64,000 nt of DNA from Calonectria ilicicola (lineage: Eukaryota > Ascomycota > Sordariomycetes > Hypocreales > Nectriaceae), in contig CP085825.1 of NCBI GenBank assembly GCA_020809705.1, positions 6,510,001-6,574,000 of the forward strand, read 5' to 3'. This document shows positions 42,124 to 54,457 of the stretch, piece by piece. The position numbers were made by a program, and so were the translations under genes. The notes beneath the pieces are model-generated. The model ran no database searches and had not been told where the DNA came from. It saw only the letters and a list, made by a program, of their open reading frames with translations. How positions within the stretch are numbered: position 1 is the first letter of the stretch; every line of letters starts with the position of its first letter.

Positions 42124-43532
42124 TGGATACAAGGAAATTTCGATTGTGGTTTTGGGATTGGGGCCATGAGCTGGGCAAAACAAGAATCGGTTCTCATTTC
42201 CATCTGCTCTATGTTTCCACCTCGACTTTTATGGTGACCATAATGGCTTTAATGCTTGTAATATGCGGTTTCTTGAACCCATGGATGGCTAGGATAAAAA
42301 TAAAATCCTATTATTGACACTGCTCCCCGTGTAAGGTCTTCCTTCATTCGCTGAGACGTCAAGAGGGGGTGATTTCTCAGATTGATTCACGTCTTGGTCA
42401 TCTCTGTGGTGCATGCGATCCACAGTCGGGGACTGCATTGGCCGGGCCTGAAATAGAATCGGAGAGCCCACAACCTTGTTTAAAACCCATTACTCAAGGA
42501 ACGTGCCTCCCGATTCATAGGGAAGCATTGTATAAATACATACGTGTATGCTACGCGGGCCATGCCCTTCCTATTGGGCCCTGGGATCGTTGGCATTGTT
42601 AATGCAAGTCATGACACGCTCGCTAGGGTCTAGTTCCTGCGGTCTGTGGGGACCGATCGTGGTATTGGGGGCTAGACGGACAGACCATTGTTCGCAAGTG
42701 CGGCATGCATGCTTCGGCAGTCAGGCACAAAGTAAGAAAATTTTCAGTGCAATCGCAGCCTAGATAATCTGTAGATATGCTGTACAGTACACCCCTTGGA
42801 ATGTTTTGCCACTGGGATTCCTTGCTCTTGGGGTGTCACAGAGCTTAGGTACTACCCAAATCATCGCTTTGATAACAAGTGAAAAAGTCAAAATAAAATA
42901 AAAACAAGATGAGCTCATGTCTAATTTCGTTTAGCTATTTACATCATATTTTATGTATTCACAAGTTAATCGAAGTATTTTGAAACAAACGAAAAAATTA
43001 AATTGTAGACGGCGCACAATCTTTTCAAGGGTGTACAGCCGCCACCAATATCTCAAGACTCGTCACCAGGCAGCCAAGTTCCTTTTTGCGTAGGCGGGGG
43101 GCTGCCTCCGCTGCCCACAACAAAGCTGGTGACAGAGGGCCTAGCGACGGGAGGGTTGCGTAATGGCCGGGGCCCTGGGCCGGCGTGATTGGCTGCCCGG
43201 CAAAGGTCAGACAGACCAGACAGGCCCCGCAGCAGCCACTGGGCTGGGCCCATACCCGAATAGGCTTACCACGGGTCTCGCTCGCGCTCCCAGGTGACCC
43301 ATCAGCATACTGGCGCGGGTACGTACCCTCGCGAAAAGACTCCTCTCTTCCTGTTTAATCGTCATCGCCGTTCGGCCACAGCCTCAATCCGAGCTTCCGG
43401 ATCCTTTCGCACCTTAGATCTATCGACTGCATCCTCCAGGGGGACACATCCCACTCCTTAGAAATACGCTGCCCAGCGCGCGCGCCGTATCCTACAAACC
43501 CACTTCAACACGCCTCACGAGTCCCCGTCGAC
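42124..43532. other. Intergenic region at the boundary of the AT-rich block
   Basis: The left part includes a 64-codon hydrophobic frame (42123-42317) that could be an extra exon of the previous gene. Composition turns GC-rich after about 43.0 kb, where the PMP3 promoter and CT-rich leader begin. No other gene. Confidence 0.5.
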
Positions 43533-44143
43533 ATGTGTTCCGCCGACGTTTTCCTCGCCATTCTGGCCCTGCTCTTCCCGCCGCTGCCTGGTAAGTTCCT
43601 CATCAGCTCATCCTCCGTCGCAAGACTGGGGGGGACCCCTCGCCCTTCCCCGCCGTTGCTTCCATCGCCCTCCGCAAAGAACAAAGAAAAGAATCCATCG
43701 CTGACGCGCTTCAAGTCTGGGTCAAGCGTGGTATCTGCAGCGCCGACTCCCTTATCAACATCCTCCTCTGCGTCCTCGGCTACGTTCCCGGCCTGCTACA
43801 CGCGTGGTACATCATCGCCAAATTCCCCGAACCAGCTTACGAGTACGAGGCCTTGCCCCAAGATCGCGAGGGCGGCCGTGTCACATACGTCTACGTCCAG
43901 TGCCCTCAGGGCCAGCAGCAGCATCAACAACACAACCAGCAGCCCAAGCCGCAGCCCCAGTCTCCTCATGGCGGCATGAACTACGGCACCTCCGCTGCCG
44001 CCGCCGCCTCCGCCTCGGCTCCCCCTCCCCAACAGCACGGGATTACAAATGCAGGAGAAGGCAGCAGCTCCGACCCCGACGCCATTCCCCCATCCTACGC
44101 CGAGGTCATTGCAGGCGACCACAAGATTCAGTCTCAGGAATAA
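43533..44143 (+). CDS. pmp3: PMP3/UPF0057 family plasma-membrane proteolipid with long Gln-rich tail
   Basis: Two exons: 43533-43590 and 43716-44143 (125-nt intron, branch GCTGACG, acceptor TCAAG), giving 161 residues. The first 55 residues are the classic PMP3 module of two membrane helices: VFLAILALLFPPLPVWVKRG, then ICSADSLINILLCVLGYVPG followed by LLHAWYI. PMP3 proteins are small (about 55 aa) plasma-membrane peptides that help keep membrane potential and limit Na+ entry. This one adds about 105 residues rich in Gln, Pro and Ala, and ends with PPSYAEVIAGD, where PPSY fits a PY motif for Rsp5/Nedd4-type ubiquitin ligases. Tailed PMP3 paralogs are known in filamentous fungi. The start is fixed by the conserved MCSADVF. 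Confidence 0.93.
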
Positions 44144-44580
44144 ATTACTACGAGCATTGCAAAGCGAGATCTGGACAAATCCCTTGGCTAGAAATGGGAG
44201 TTTAAGTGATGGGCATGTTATGCTTCCAGAGATGCGCAGCCTCAGTAACGCTAGAATCAATCATCATGTCGGGAATTGCATAGGGAGTTATCGGAAATGA
44301 TTTTATTGTGTGTGTAACGAATACTTGACCAGTCACAACGGCGGACAACTTTGTAACGATGGGCGGACGGCGTTGGGATTGTGCATTTTGATTTAGATCA
44401 AATATCAATTAGCTCAGTTTTTCAGGTATTATGCCCCTTTGCGTGTGAGGCAATGCGCCCCTGATATTCCCACGTGCTGTAACGCGCTATTGCGTGTACT
44501 TGCAGCATGTCACCTTATGAGTTTACTTATTACCAACCTTCTCTCCAATGATACCGTATGGCCCTACACCAGCCGCCTGG
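44144..44580. other. Convergent intergenic region
   Basis: 3' flanks of the PMP3 and Arb1 genes. Nothing else seen. Confidence 0.6.
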
Positions 44581-46167
44581 CTAGCCCTCCTTTGCAGCGA
44601 TGCAATGTTGCTTTTCCTCTGCATCAGGGTCGTGAACCGATGGTGCTGGGCGGTCCGACTCTTTGGGGGGCTTGTAATGTCGCATCAACTCCTGTGGCAG
44701 ATACGTGTAAAACGACGGAAGAAAAGCGTCCACCGCCTTGACGAACCTGAGACCTATGTTTAGCTCGCAAACCACCAGCCGAGCCTTCATTCCGGGAGAC
44801 ATGTTTAAAAGGATATTGTGGTCAAAAAAGAGTTCCAGGGTTTCTTCAGGGATGGGCCAGGGTACATCCGGACTGACCCAATCATCCTCAATGACGGTGG
44901 GCTTGAAGGTGGCTTTGCCCACGGGCACAGGCTTGATTGTGCCGTCCCCGATGACCAGAGACTTGAAGCGGCTGATAATGTCGTCGCTGGGCCGCGAAAC
45001 ATGAGTCAACTCGACTGTGCAGCTGAATTCCCGGGCAACCTCGAGCGGCTCCTGAAACATGCGGGAAAACAACTCCGGCTCGTCTATGAGGGCAATGGCC
45101 GAGTAGAAGATGGACTTGGCGTCGAAACCATCGGGGCGGCTAAACTGCTGAAACGACCAGTTTCGTGCCGCGTCATCTGGAACAAACAGCTCCCCAGCGG
45201 CTAGGTTGAACTGGCCAGGCAAGGATGCATAGAGGCCTCGCAGCATGGACCACTCCCGCCGCGCATCCTCGCACACGGCTAGAGCAGCATTAATGTTGTC
45301 TTTATACTCTGGGCACACATCATGGTGGAGCACATATCGGAGGAAGTTGTTAACGACGTCGATGGCCTGCTCCATTGCGGCCGGCTCAAACGACGTCAGG
45401 TTCACAAGTGCTACGGAGAAGAAGCCGGCTGCGACCCCGGCAAAGTCGACGGTCCAGGCCTCCTCGTCACCATCGTAGAAGCGGTCGCCTGCCGCCGAGG
45501 TGCCGTAGATCATATCTGTGGCAGTTGCCTCGCGCCGTTCTGCAGGAGTGAGGTCACGCAGGTCTTGGTGGCTGAGGCCACCGAAGACGGCCGGGCTTGT
45601 GTCGACACCGCCAAGAAAGAGATAATCGTTGAAATAGAGGGTTCGTTCGGCCTGTAAACGACGGCGGGAGCGGAACCGCTGGATGCAAGCCTGCATGCGC
45701 CTACATGAGCGTCAGCACTTACGAGAATGACAGTCATCCTGTACCGGATGAGACAGTGGATGCCTACTCGCGAAAGGGCAAATCACTAGGCAGCGTCAGT
45801 AATCAGCAGACGTGTGTATGGGGCTTTCTGGTCACATACGAGGCATAAATCTCATTCTTTTCTTCCTTGGATTCGTCTGGGGTCATGGGCGGATCGGCAA
45901 AGTACTCTAAGCACTTGTCAGCTTACGAGGTCAGAGACTTGCGGTAGTGTGTGCACAACCTTCGAAGCCATTTCCGCGGTTCTTGGGAAGAGCAGTTGGG
46001 CCTCGCGAGGCTGTGGTTCTTCCTTTCCGTGCCTTTTTGGATGTCTTGATTGTCTGTTGAAGTGAATTTGGCACGGGCAGTGAGCTCGAGTTGTCGTGTT
46101 CCTTGTTGAGGGTGCCTGGCTCGCACGGCGGAGGCACATTCTCATTTTGGACATTTGAATCCGCCAT
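44581..46167 (-). CDS. arb1: Arb1, Argonaute siRNA chaperone (ARC) complex subunit
   Basis: Four exons: 46167-45960, 45906-45840, 45785-45768 and 45700-44581, giving 470 residues. Exon 3 is a micro-exon of 18 nt (core residues DLPFR), supported because its inclusion gives the continuous family sequence PPMTPDESKEEKNEIYAS, then DLPFRERMQACIQRFRSRRR. The family signature LYFNDYLFLGGVDTSPAVFGGL follows at about 115-136, then long helical stretches. The N-terminal 65 residues are Asn/Ser/Lys-rich and disordered, with a basic cluster KTSKKARKGR. In fission yeast Arb1 with Arb2 binds Ago1 and holds duplex siRNA before RITS assembly, so the gene implies an RNA-silencing pathway. No Arb2, Dicer or Argonaute gene is in the window. 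The 3' part lacks other splice signals. Confidence 0.88.
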
Positions 46168-49100
46168 GGTAAAGGTGTTAATTAGGGAAGCTTGCGTTTC
46201 GTAGAAACTGGAATGGAAGATATCAATATGAGCCCTTCGACCTTGAGGCTTAACTCATCAGGATCAACGCATGGGAGGAGAGACTCAAATATGTCCGATT
46301 CCTTTCTCCTTTAAAAGGCAAACAAACTGTAAAATTGGCGGGGAGAAATTTCTCGAACCCGTCGGAAAGCAACATTAGTAGCAGGTAGAAGAAACCTTGG
46401 CTTCGGCCGGAAAGGTGACTTGGCCATGGGTCACAGCAGATTTGATTGTAGCAAAATGGAGATGCATTACGGGAGCGGGAAGCAACAGGCACAAACAAAC
46501 GAAGTCATATTTGCCAACTGGAAAGAGCAGCAGGTGTGGTACTGACGGGTGTTTACAGCTGTTTGCCGTGTCAGTGCACTTACACGACTTCCGACGGAAG
46601 AAATTACATGGCAACACGGCAGTGCAGACGGCAGCCCCACGGAGCTTTTTGCCATTTACAAAAACAGAAGCTAGAATCTAATAGATAAGAATATGGAGCG
46701 TGCATATTTTCCGCCCCGTATATCCCAGAACAAACTTTTGCGGAAAGTTGCAGTTCCCGTCAAACATGGGCGTGGAGATGACCCGGATATCACGGCGTCA
46801 TCTGCAAACCAACGCGCAGCCACTAAAAAGAACAAGTGCGAATCAATTCATGCCCAAAGGTTATGAGGCGGAAGCTGAGGCAATTCTAGAATCATACATG
46901 CAACTTGGTGGACTTTTATGCGGAGTCGATCGCTTCTACTCAGCCTCCACCAATCTCGTAGTAGATGCTGGCACTTGGGCACAACACCATCATGGGCCAA
47001 TGGTCAAATCAACTCGGCTGGGCGCCTGCATAGGAAAACACACCGGCCAAGGTAGCAGTGCGGGGTCAGATGCTAGCGAGCTGAATGAGACGGCCTGCAA
47101 GCCAAGCGCAAGGCGCCCCTCGTTGTTTTGTCGCGGGGGACGAGGTAATATTCGTGTGGAATGAAAACAATCACTGCCGTCTACCCGCAAGAGCGCGGCG
47201 GCCGTCTTGCGACTTGCAAAAGAGGACGTGCAGCGGCAGGCGGCCAACGGGAGGCTACGGGCGGCTACGGGCCCTCCCGCCACTGAGACGGGGAGACTCA
47301 TTGGGGAGACAGCTGCCGGGTCGTCGCACGAAGCGAGCGAGGTGTGTGATGTGGTGCGTGATGTGTCCTGTGTGTGATTCGCACGGCTCGTTTTGTCTAA
47401 TCTAGAGTCACTTGATGGATGATCACTTGAGTGGGTTATGCCCTGGGACCCGGGCGATTGGACGGCGCTGCCGAGGACTATCAGACTGGTTGGAAAAATG
47501 GGTTGCTTAAAAACGCCCGTGAAGTTGAAGCTTGGATACTTGCCGAGATAGTTCCAAGCCAATGAGTGGGTGTCCATTCCGTTTAGCCTCCCGACATAGT
47601 TGAGTTGCATTTTCTTTTTTTTACTTATCCCCTTGGCCTCCCCGTCCATGGTGGGCAAACTAACAGGGTGACGGAGCGAGCGTCTAGGACAGCGGGCCGA
47701 GAGACGGTTCATGGGACCATGATCACAAACAGTCTAGCATGTGGGCATTTTCTCCATCGCGCAAAAAGTCGGTGGCCACGGCATCAGGGAACCGCTGCGA
47801 AGACAGTTCATCATCGCCACACGAGACACGCCAATGGGGATTGCGGGAGCCCAGCGTGGATGGCGCCATGGGTTCACTTGCCGCTTGTTGAATACGCGCA
47901 ACGTGCTGCGGATAGGCCCAAGTCTAGGGACCGGGGGGGCGTTGGCCATGGCAGTTTCATCACATGGCCAAGACAGACGAGACGGATACGAAAAAAAGAT
48001 TAACAAAGGAAACAGCAGCAGCATGTCGGTCAGGGTGTCACATCCTCTGACCGTATTTCCCCTTTTCCCTTTCCCAGATGGGTTGCAAGGGCGTTTTTGT
48101 GTTTGCCATCTGCAAAACGGGCAGCTAGAGTCACGCTGCTAGACATGAGATGTTGTGCAGTTGGCATGTCTGACATCACTGTGCTGCGCCGACTGGGATG
48201 TTATCTCGTCTCACGCAAGGCACAATGCAAGAGACGACTGCATCGAGAGCACAGTCGACCGTACAGAACACGGGGTACAGGACCGATACGACCCCCGACC
48301 ACGAGTCCATGGGTCCTTGGGCGTGCTTCCATCTCGGTCAAAAGTACCCTGCCAGGAATTTGTTCCCCACGTAGATGATCCGTCCTCTGTCTTGGACTAA
48401 GTCGTGGTTGTTGGAGATGTGCTCCAGGCAGATTTCCATGTGGAGGGGCAATGGAGCAATCACTTTGGCAGTCTGCCCAGCCGCGGGTCCGTTGATAGAC
48501 AAGGTTCCCCTGTAACATGTTTTGGCCGTGCCCTGACAGGCCAGGAAGGCCTTCTGAGAGAGGCCCTGCGGGAGGCCTTGATCGGGGAGAGGTGAACGTG
48601 GACGGGCCCTGACCGGGCTTTGGACAGGACTTTGAGTCTGCTGCTAGGGTGGCTGAGTTGGTGCGCAGCCCTTGTGTTGCCCCGGGGCCCCTCCGTAGTG
48701 GTCCGTTTCAGTGGATGCAGGCCCTGTGTGTCCGATTTGCTGGTAAATTAGTGGGTTTTCTGGGGTTGGGTTGGCTGGCCGTAGAGGTAGAGCGAGGTGA
48801 GGGGGAGGTGATGGTGGTGGCCAACACATCGGCCGCCGCTATTGGCATCACCAACATCGAGCGAAAAAAAAAACCGTCGACTCACTAAGTGACTTGAAAA
48901 GTTTCCAGGGCTAGCAGATGCGCAATGACGGCATGTACCGCGCCACTGGGTCGATTCACATTCTGCATGAGGAAATAACAAAAAAGATGCGTGAGGAATT
49001 TACAAAGCGGCAAAGAGACAAATCATAACTCAGATCGATGGCCTCGAGTTGGGTTTGGTTGGTGACTGCAGGTGTGTGCATTTGTGTGGCCACCTAAAAT

Positions 49101-50562
49101 TTCCTTCCTAGTACCGGCGGCACGGTCATGGTTTATCCAATGCAGCTGCATTCTGCATTCGCCTCGTTTTCTTTTGCATGCCATGCCATGAGCAGAAAAA
49201 TGCGTCTGTCAATGATTTGGGCTTGATGGACAACACCCCCCGCACTGATTCCCCTCTTTTTCTCGCCAGTCCTAGAGTATGTTATAAACACGACAGGACC
49301 GCGTGCTCTCTCCTCGGGCAGCCCTCAGCTTCAGCAGCCTCTAAATTTATCCTCTATCTGCAACCCGCACACACGCGCGCATACACACACACACACACAA
49401 GGCCTCTCTCTATCCAACAACAACTCTTCTCCCGGCGTTCTACGGGTCTCGTTTGACTTACCGCCCTCGCTGCTCAGACTCAGTGCCGTCCGACCACGGC
49501 GAGCCCCAAGCTCGAAAACAGCCCGGTCCTCAAGCTACGCCAAAGCAAACAAGCGTATGTACTACCTATATTGATGCCCCCGCAAGTCCCCAAAGTCGTT
49601 TCCCTGTTTGGCGTCCCCTGTCAGGAAAGGCACTATCCTTGCCGCCGTTGCTTGCGTGCCCGTTGCCCATTCCGCGAGCGGGCACATCGCAAGGTTGACC
49701 TTGGCTCACCGATTGGAATTTCCCAGTTTCGCCACCATTGCCTTACCCTACCCGGGACGGTTTCTGTTCACTCACCCCCCCGACCCCGCCGGCTCTTGTC
49801 CCCGTTTCCTGCACAAAGGGGAAAATAACAGAACCAGAAAAACAAAAAAGCAAAAGAGCCAGTCTCACGCCAAGGTTCTGTCGGGGGGCGAGGATCCTTA
49901 TGCTGATCCGTCCGACGTCAATTCATTTCCCTACCCCCCTGAACTGCTGAGTGATATTGATTGATATAAGGCGACCTTGTCCGGCGTTTTGACTGCGTCA
50001 GAGTGAAGGACCCTGGAATAAACAGGACTTTAACTGCGTTGTCGGCGTCGTCGTCTTTTTTTTTTTCTGTCTTCATTTCACTTATGACGGCTCATCCCTC
50101 TTGACGCACTCTCTCACTGCTCCTCACATCTTCCTCCACTAACTGACCCCTGGTTCGCTACGGAATATAGAAGCCCAACTGGTCTCTGCGTGCTGCTGCA
50201 AGTTAGACGCCGCCTACCTGCATCCACTGCAGCGACCTGCGCCCACGCTCAGCCCGCCCCCAAAGCCTCTGTGGCTCACACAACCCCGACACTCACCTCG
50301 GAAGGCTCACTCATCATCACGCTCCGCCGCGTTTGCGCTCCGCCCTCTGGCGCCTCCTCGTTCAGCCCTCGCTTTCGCTCTGATCCTCTCCCTTCTTTTC
50401 TCCCTTCTTTACCGCCGTTTGGCCCGGTCCCCTCGCCTTTATCTTTCCTTCCCCTCCTCGAGCCCTTGATTGTTCCATTTCCGATCCGTTCAGCCGCTTC
50501 CACTTCTCCCCCATTGACCCCTCCCCTCCTCGTGGCTATCCGCCCTCAGAGACACTGCCACC
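46168..50562. other. Long intergenic region (4.4 kb)
   Basis: Between divergent Arb1 and the inositol-phosphate kinase. Many GC-rich frames of up to 240 codons occur on both strands (for example 46990-47712 minus), but none has a domain or splice support. An AC-repeat lies at 49369-49400 and long CT-rich tracts precede the kinase. It could hide a non-coding RNA or long leader introns. Confidence 0.5.
49369..49400. repeat. (AC)n / (CG)n microsatellite
   Basis: Imperfect run of AC units interrupted by GCGCGC. Confidence 0.9.
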
Positions 50563-51851
50563 ATGATGCTAGGCTCCAAGGAGATACCTCATCGCGATTC
50601 CCTTCGCGACTACAACTATGCCGTCGCCGGACAGTGAGTGGCCTGCCCTTTTCCCTGCGACTGACGCGATCGTCTCAACTTTGCCCCGCCGATTGTGCGC
50701 ATTCTTGCGCGTCGACTTTTTCCGCCGATCCTCATCCGCCCTCGTTTGTCCTGAGGGACCCTCCCCGCTGACAGTCTGACTCAAATAGTGCCGGCACAAT
50801 GTGCAGCGCCGACGGCGAGCTCTTCATCAAACCATGTACCCAGTCCGAGATTGACTTTTACCAATCCGCCAACCGACGGCACCCCGAGTTTGCAGAGTTG
50901 ATGCCCCTGTTCATGGGCGACCTCCTGCTCACCGACCCCACTGATGCGCGCATCGACCAGGCTGTGACGGGTGTGATTTCCCAGTCGGGCGATATCAAGA
51001 CCACCAAGGACCAGATCGTCGCCTCCGTGGCAGAGCAGGTCGCCCGCTCAGCCCCGGCACCGCCTAAGGACAACGTCACCTGGGTCCCCAACAAGGACAA
51101 CAAGATCAAGACGGACAAGGCCGTGGTGCTGGAGAATGCTACATATGGATTCACACGCCCCAATATTCTGGATGTGAAGTTGGGAAAGAGACTATGGGCC
51201 GACGATGCCCCCCTCCAGAAGAAGCAGCGATTCGAAAAGATTTCCTCCGAGACCACCCATGGCACCCTAGGATTCCGGATAGCAGGTATGCGGGTCTTCC
51301 GCGGGTCGGAGGACGCCAGTGAACTGGACGAGGAGGAGTACAAGATTTACGACAAGGACTACGGCCGGGTTCAGGTTACAGACAAGAACGTTGTCAGCGA
51401 GTTTCGCAAATTCATCTTCAACAAGTCTGCTGGTATCGACAAGGACCTTGGTCAGGCAGTGTGTGAGGCATTCGCGCGGGATCTGCGCCGGGTTGAGGAT
51501 GTACTGGAACGACACGAAAGCCGCATGTATTCTTCATCGCTTCTCTTCATTTTTGAAGGAGATGGCGATGCCCTGCAAAACGCCATCGAGGACAACAATG
51601 CACTCATAGACTCAGAAATCGGCATCAGCCAGGGGGCTCGGACCACTAAGAGGGTTGATAGCGGCATCGCTCTTGACGAGGACGAGGAGCTGGACGATGA
51701 CTCGGACATTGAATCTTCGCTACCGCAGGTTTACACGCTAAAGCTCATCGACTTTGCCCACGCCGCGTGGACGCCAGGTCAGGGTCCCGATGAGAACCTT
51801 TTGACCGGCGTGCGGAGTCTAGCCAAAATCTTTGAAGAGCTGGCAGAATAA
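50563..51851 (+). CDS. Inositol polyphosphate multikinase (IPK family, Arg82/Ipk2-like)
   Basis: Two exons: 50563-50633 and 50789-51851, giving 377 residues. Intron 1 (155 nt) joins VAGH to AGTMCSADGELFIKP in phase, the conserved start of the fungal family. The substrate-binding signature PNILDVKLG (PxxxDxKxG, about residues 147-155) is present, followed by KRLWADDA, the TTHGTLGFRIAGMRVF strand, SSSLLFIFEGDG, and the catalytic metal-binding LIDFAHAAW with the C-terminal GPDENLLTGVRSL. The family phosphorylates inositol tri- and tetrakisphosphates (IP3 to IP5) and, in yeast, acts in the nucleus with the ArgR-Mcm1 transcription complex. An acidic insert (LDEDEELDDDSD) before the last lobe is typical of Arg82-like proteins. 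The ATG three bases downstream could also start translation. Confidence 0.92.
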
Positions 51852-52836
51852 TGATGCACGGGATACGGAGTTTGATGACGGTGCTTGGCGGATTCATGAT
51901 TTCTTTTTATCGAGGCAAAATCAAAAAGGCAGGCGAGAGAGACCCAGGGGAGCATAATTTTGCTAGACGGATAGGCCGGCTACACCGATACCCAAGTGCG
52001 ATTGTACGGACATGGTAGAAAAAGCTCCTCGGCGGAGACGATATGGCACAGCGTTGCCCATGATGATGACTTTTTGCTTTCGAGTGCTACCATCTGTTTG
52101 CAAGGGGGAACCTGGCGTTGGCACGGGGAAATTTTTTTTTCCATTTCATGTATACACATTTTGGGCTTCTTTTTCTTCTTGTTTTTAGAGCATACAGCAT
52201 TCATGGGTTAGACATGACATGGGCAAGGGGCCACGGGCTAGACCCGTACAATTCCATTTAATTCGACCCTGATCCTGAACCTTTGTGGTATAAATCTGTG
52301 ACAACGGCGCGCCGGAGCTGTCAGAGCCGTCGCGGGGCTCATTTCGGAGATTATTGTGTGGCTTGAAATCGTCGTCTGAAGTTTTCCGGGAACCCAGCAG
52401 TATGGATAAATGACATGTCGGATGTTCCCTGGGGGCATGATCGTGCTTGGACATGGCAAGCAGCATGTTTATGATTTACGGCTGACGTTGGTGCTCGGAA
52501 CAAAGAAAGATGCAACTTTGGCACCCCGGATTCTTACATAATGTTTGAATTAAAGAATGAAATATGAAATCTGATAGATGGATCAGAAAAAAGTGACAGG
52601 CTCGGGATCTTCCTCCCCGACCCCGTTCTGTTGGTCGCAGTAGTGGGCCGGGCAAGTTTTGCTTGGTGTTGCTATCTGGAAGGGATGTCGTCCCTGACCA
52701 TCTTACCGCTAAGGGCAGGCTTCTGGAGAGCTTCCAAAAGCCGCCCCACGCTCGCACGGCTGCAACCTCCCCGCGCATCCAAAAGGTGCAGAAAAACAAC
52801 ACCCGACTTGTCTCTGCGCAATCGATGTAGCCGGCC
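51852..52836. other. Intergenic stretch
   Basis: 3' flank of the kinase and promoter of the CLP1 gene. Frames of up to 120 codons on the minus strand show no domain. Confidence 0.6.
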
Positions 52837-54457
52837 ATGTCGATTCCAGGCCTGGGCCAGATCCCCGCGCAGGTGAGCTCATCTGCCCCCCCGCAGCGCG
52901 CCCCGGCAGCAGCTGTGACACGCGACTAACATTTTGCTCTGCAGCCCACCGCCTCGTCCACCAGAGTCATCACGCTGCGCCCAGCCTCCGAATGGCGCTT
53001 CCAGGTCCCCATCGGCACCTCGCTCATCGTCAAGGTGCTCTCAGGCACCGCTGAGAAGGACGGCATCGAGCTCGCCCAGCGCAACGCCTACAACTTCTCC
53101 GGCGTCAAGTCCAAGATCCTGTCGTGGCACGGCTGCGAGCTCGAGATTGACGGCCGCTGCGACTACGAGTCCGTTGCTGAGTTTCCCAACCCGACTGAGA
53201 ACCCGGCCAACGCCCACCTGAACCTCCATGGTCAGCTCAACGAGATGCGCCAGGCCGCGGCGAGGGATGGCAAAGAGGGCCCCAGGGTGCTCATCGCCGG
53301 TCCGGCCAATGCAGGCAAGACAACACTGGTCAAGACGTTGACGGGCTACGCGACACGTCAGGGCTACCAGCCACTGGTCATCAATACCGATCCCAAGGAG
53401 GCAATGCTGAGCTTGCCAGGGACAATCAGCGCCAGCGTGTTTGCTACAGTTATGGACCCCGAAGCAGCTGATGGCTGGGGGAGCACACCGACCAGCGGGC
53501 CTAGTAGCGTCCCCGTGAAGCTCCCCCTAGTGTTTTACTACGGAAGGGACTCTCCCGAAGAGGACCCAGACTTTTACAGAGAGATTACAAGCAATCTGGC
53601 AGGCTCTGCGAGCGGACGGCTGAGCGAGGACATCAATGTGAGAAACTCTGGTTTAATTGTGGACACCATGGGTATTCGCGAGGACAGCACCGTTGGCTAT
53701 GACCTCCTCGCACACATTGTCGACGAACTATCAAGTAGGCCTCCGTGCTAAAAACTTTTGAGGATATGGGATGTGGGGGCTAACTGGAAATCGTGTAGTC
53801 AACGTCATCGTCGTGGTGGGATCCCAAGCCATCAACGCCGAGCTCACAAAGCGCTTTGGCAGCGAAAGGACAAGCTTGGGGGAGCCCATTAGCGTCGTTT
53901 ATCTGGACCGATCCGACGGCGTGGCGCACAGGGACGAGGTATTCATGCAGAATTGGAGGGAGGCGATAATTAAGGAATACTTCTTTGGAGACTCGAGACG
54001 CACCCTCAGCCCCCTGATTCAGCAAGTCGACTTTGACGGCGTCGTCATCTACAAGCCCACAGACGGTGAGTAAAATCCCCCCTCAGTTTTCCCAGCGATT
54101 GCTGCTCATGTGGAGACCTCCTGAAATGGCTGGTCCACAATGACGAAGCGAAGCTTTCCATCATCGTCATTCAAACACTGACTCATACATACAGATCCTA
54201 CGTATGGTCAAGAGCTGCTTACACGTGAGGAGCCGTCGGCGCCGATGCAGCACTGGACGCTTGCCATCATGCACGCTGCTCCCAAGGACGCTCCGGACAC
54301 TGTGCGCGCCGCCAGCGTCATGGGCTTCGTGTACGTGTCCGACGTGGACGAGGAGAGGCGCAAGATCAAGCTGCTGTCGACGGTGAGCGGACGCCTAGGC
54401 GACCAGCCGCTCGTGTGGGGGAAGTGGCCAGAGCCATTCATCAACCTGCTAGGATGA
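52837..54457 (+). CDS. clp1: CLP1, mRNA cleavage and polyadenylation factor IA subunit
   Basis: Four exons: 52837-52872, 52945-53734, 53799-54065 and 54195-54457, giving 451 residues; all phases agree and exon 1 encodes MSIPGLGQIPAQ. Domain order: N-terminal beta domain (TLRPASEWRFQVPIGTSLIV through YNFSGVKSKILSWHG), P-loop GPANAGKTTL (about 131-140), VINTDPKEAMLSLPG, the VRNSGLIVDTMGI Walker-B-like strand, INVIVVVGSQAIN, and the C-terminal domain ending RLGDQPLVWGKWPEPF. Clp1 bridges CF IA (with Pcf11) and the cleavage factor in pre-mRNA 3'-end formation; fungal Clp1 binds ATP, whereas the animal ortholog is an RNA 5'-kinase. Residues 207-223 form a Gly/Ser/Pro-rich insert, common in filamentous fungi. 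The protein is nuclear. Length matches orthologs (about 445-460). Confidence 0.95.

Noticed and set aside
46990..47712. 240-codon minus-strand frame
   Set aside because: Low-complexity Arg/Ser/Pro composition, no domain, and other frames are open in parallel; GC content explains it.
50190..50771. 193-codon frame over the kinase leader and first intron
   Set aside because: Pro/Ser-rich translation of a C/T-rich 5' leader; it conflicts with the well-supported kinase exon 1.
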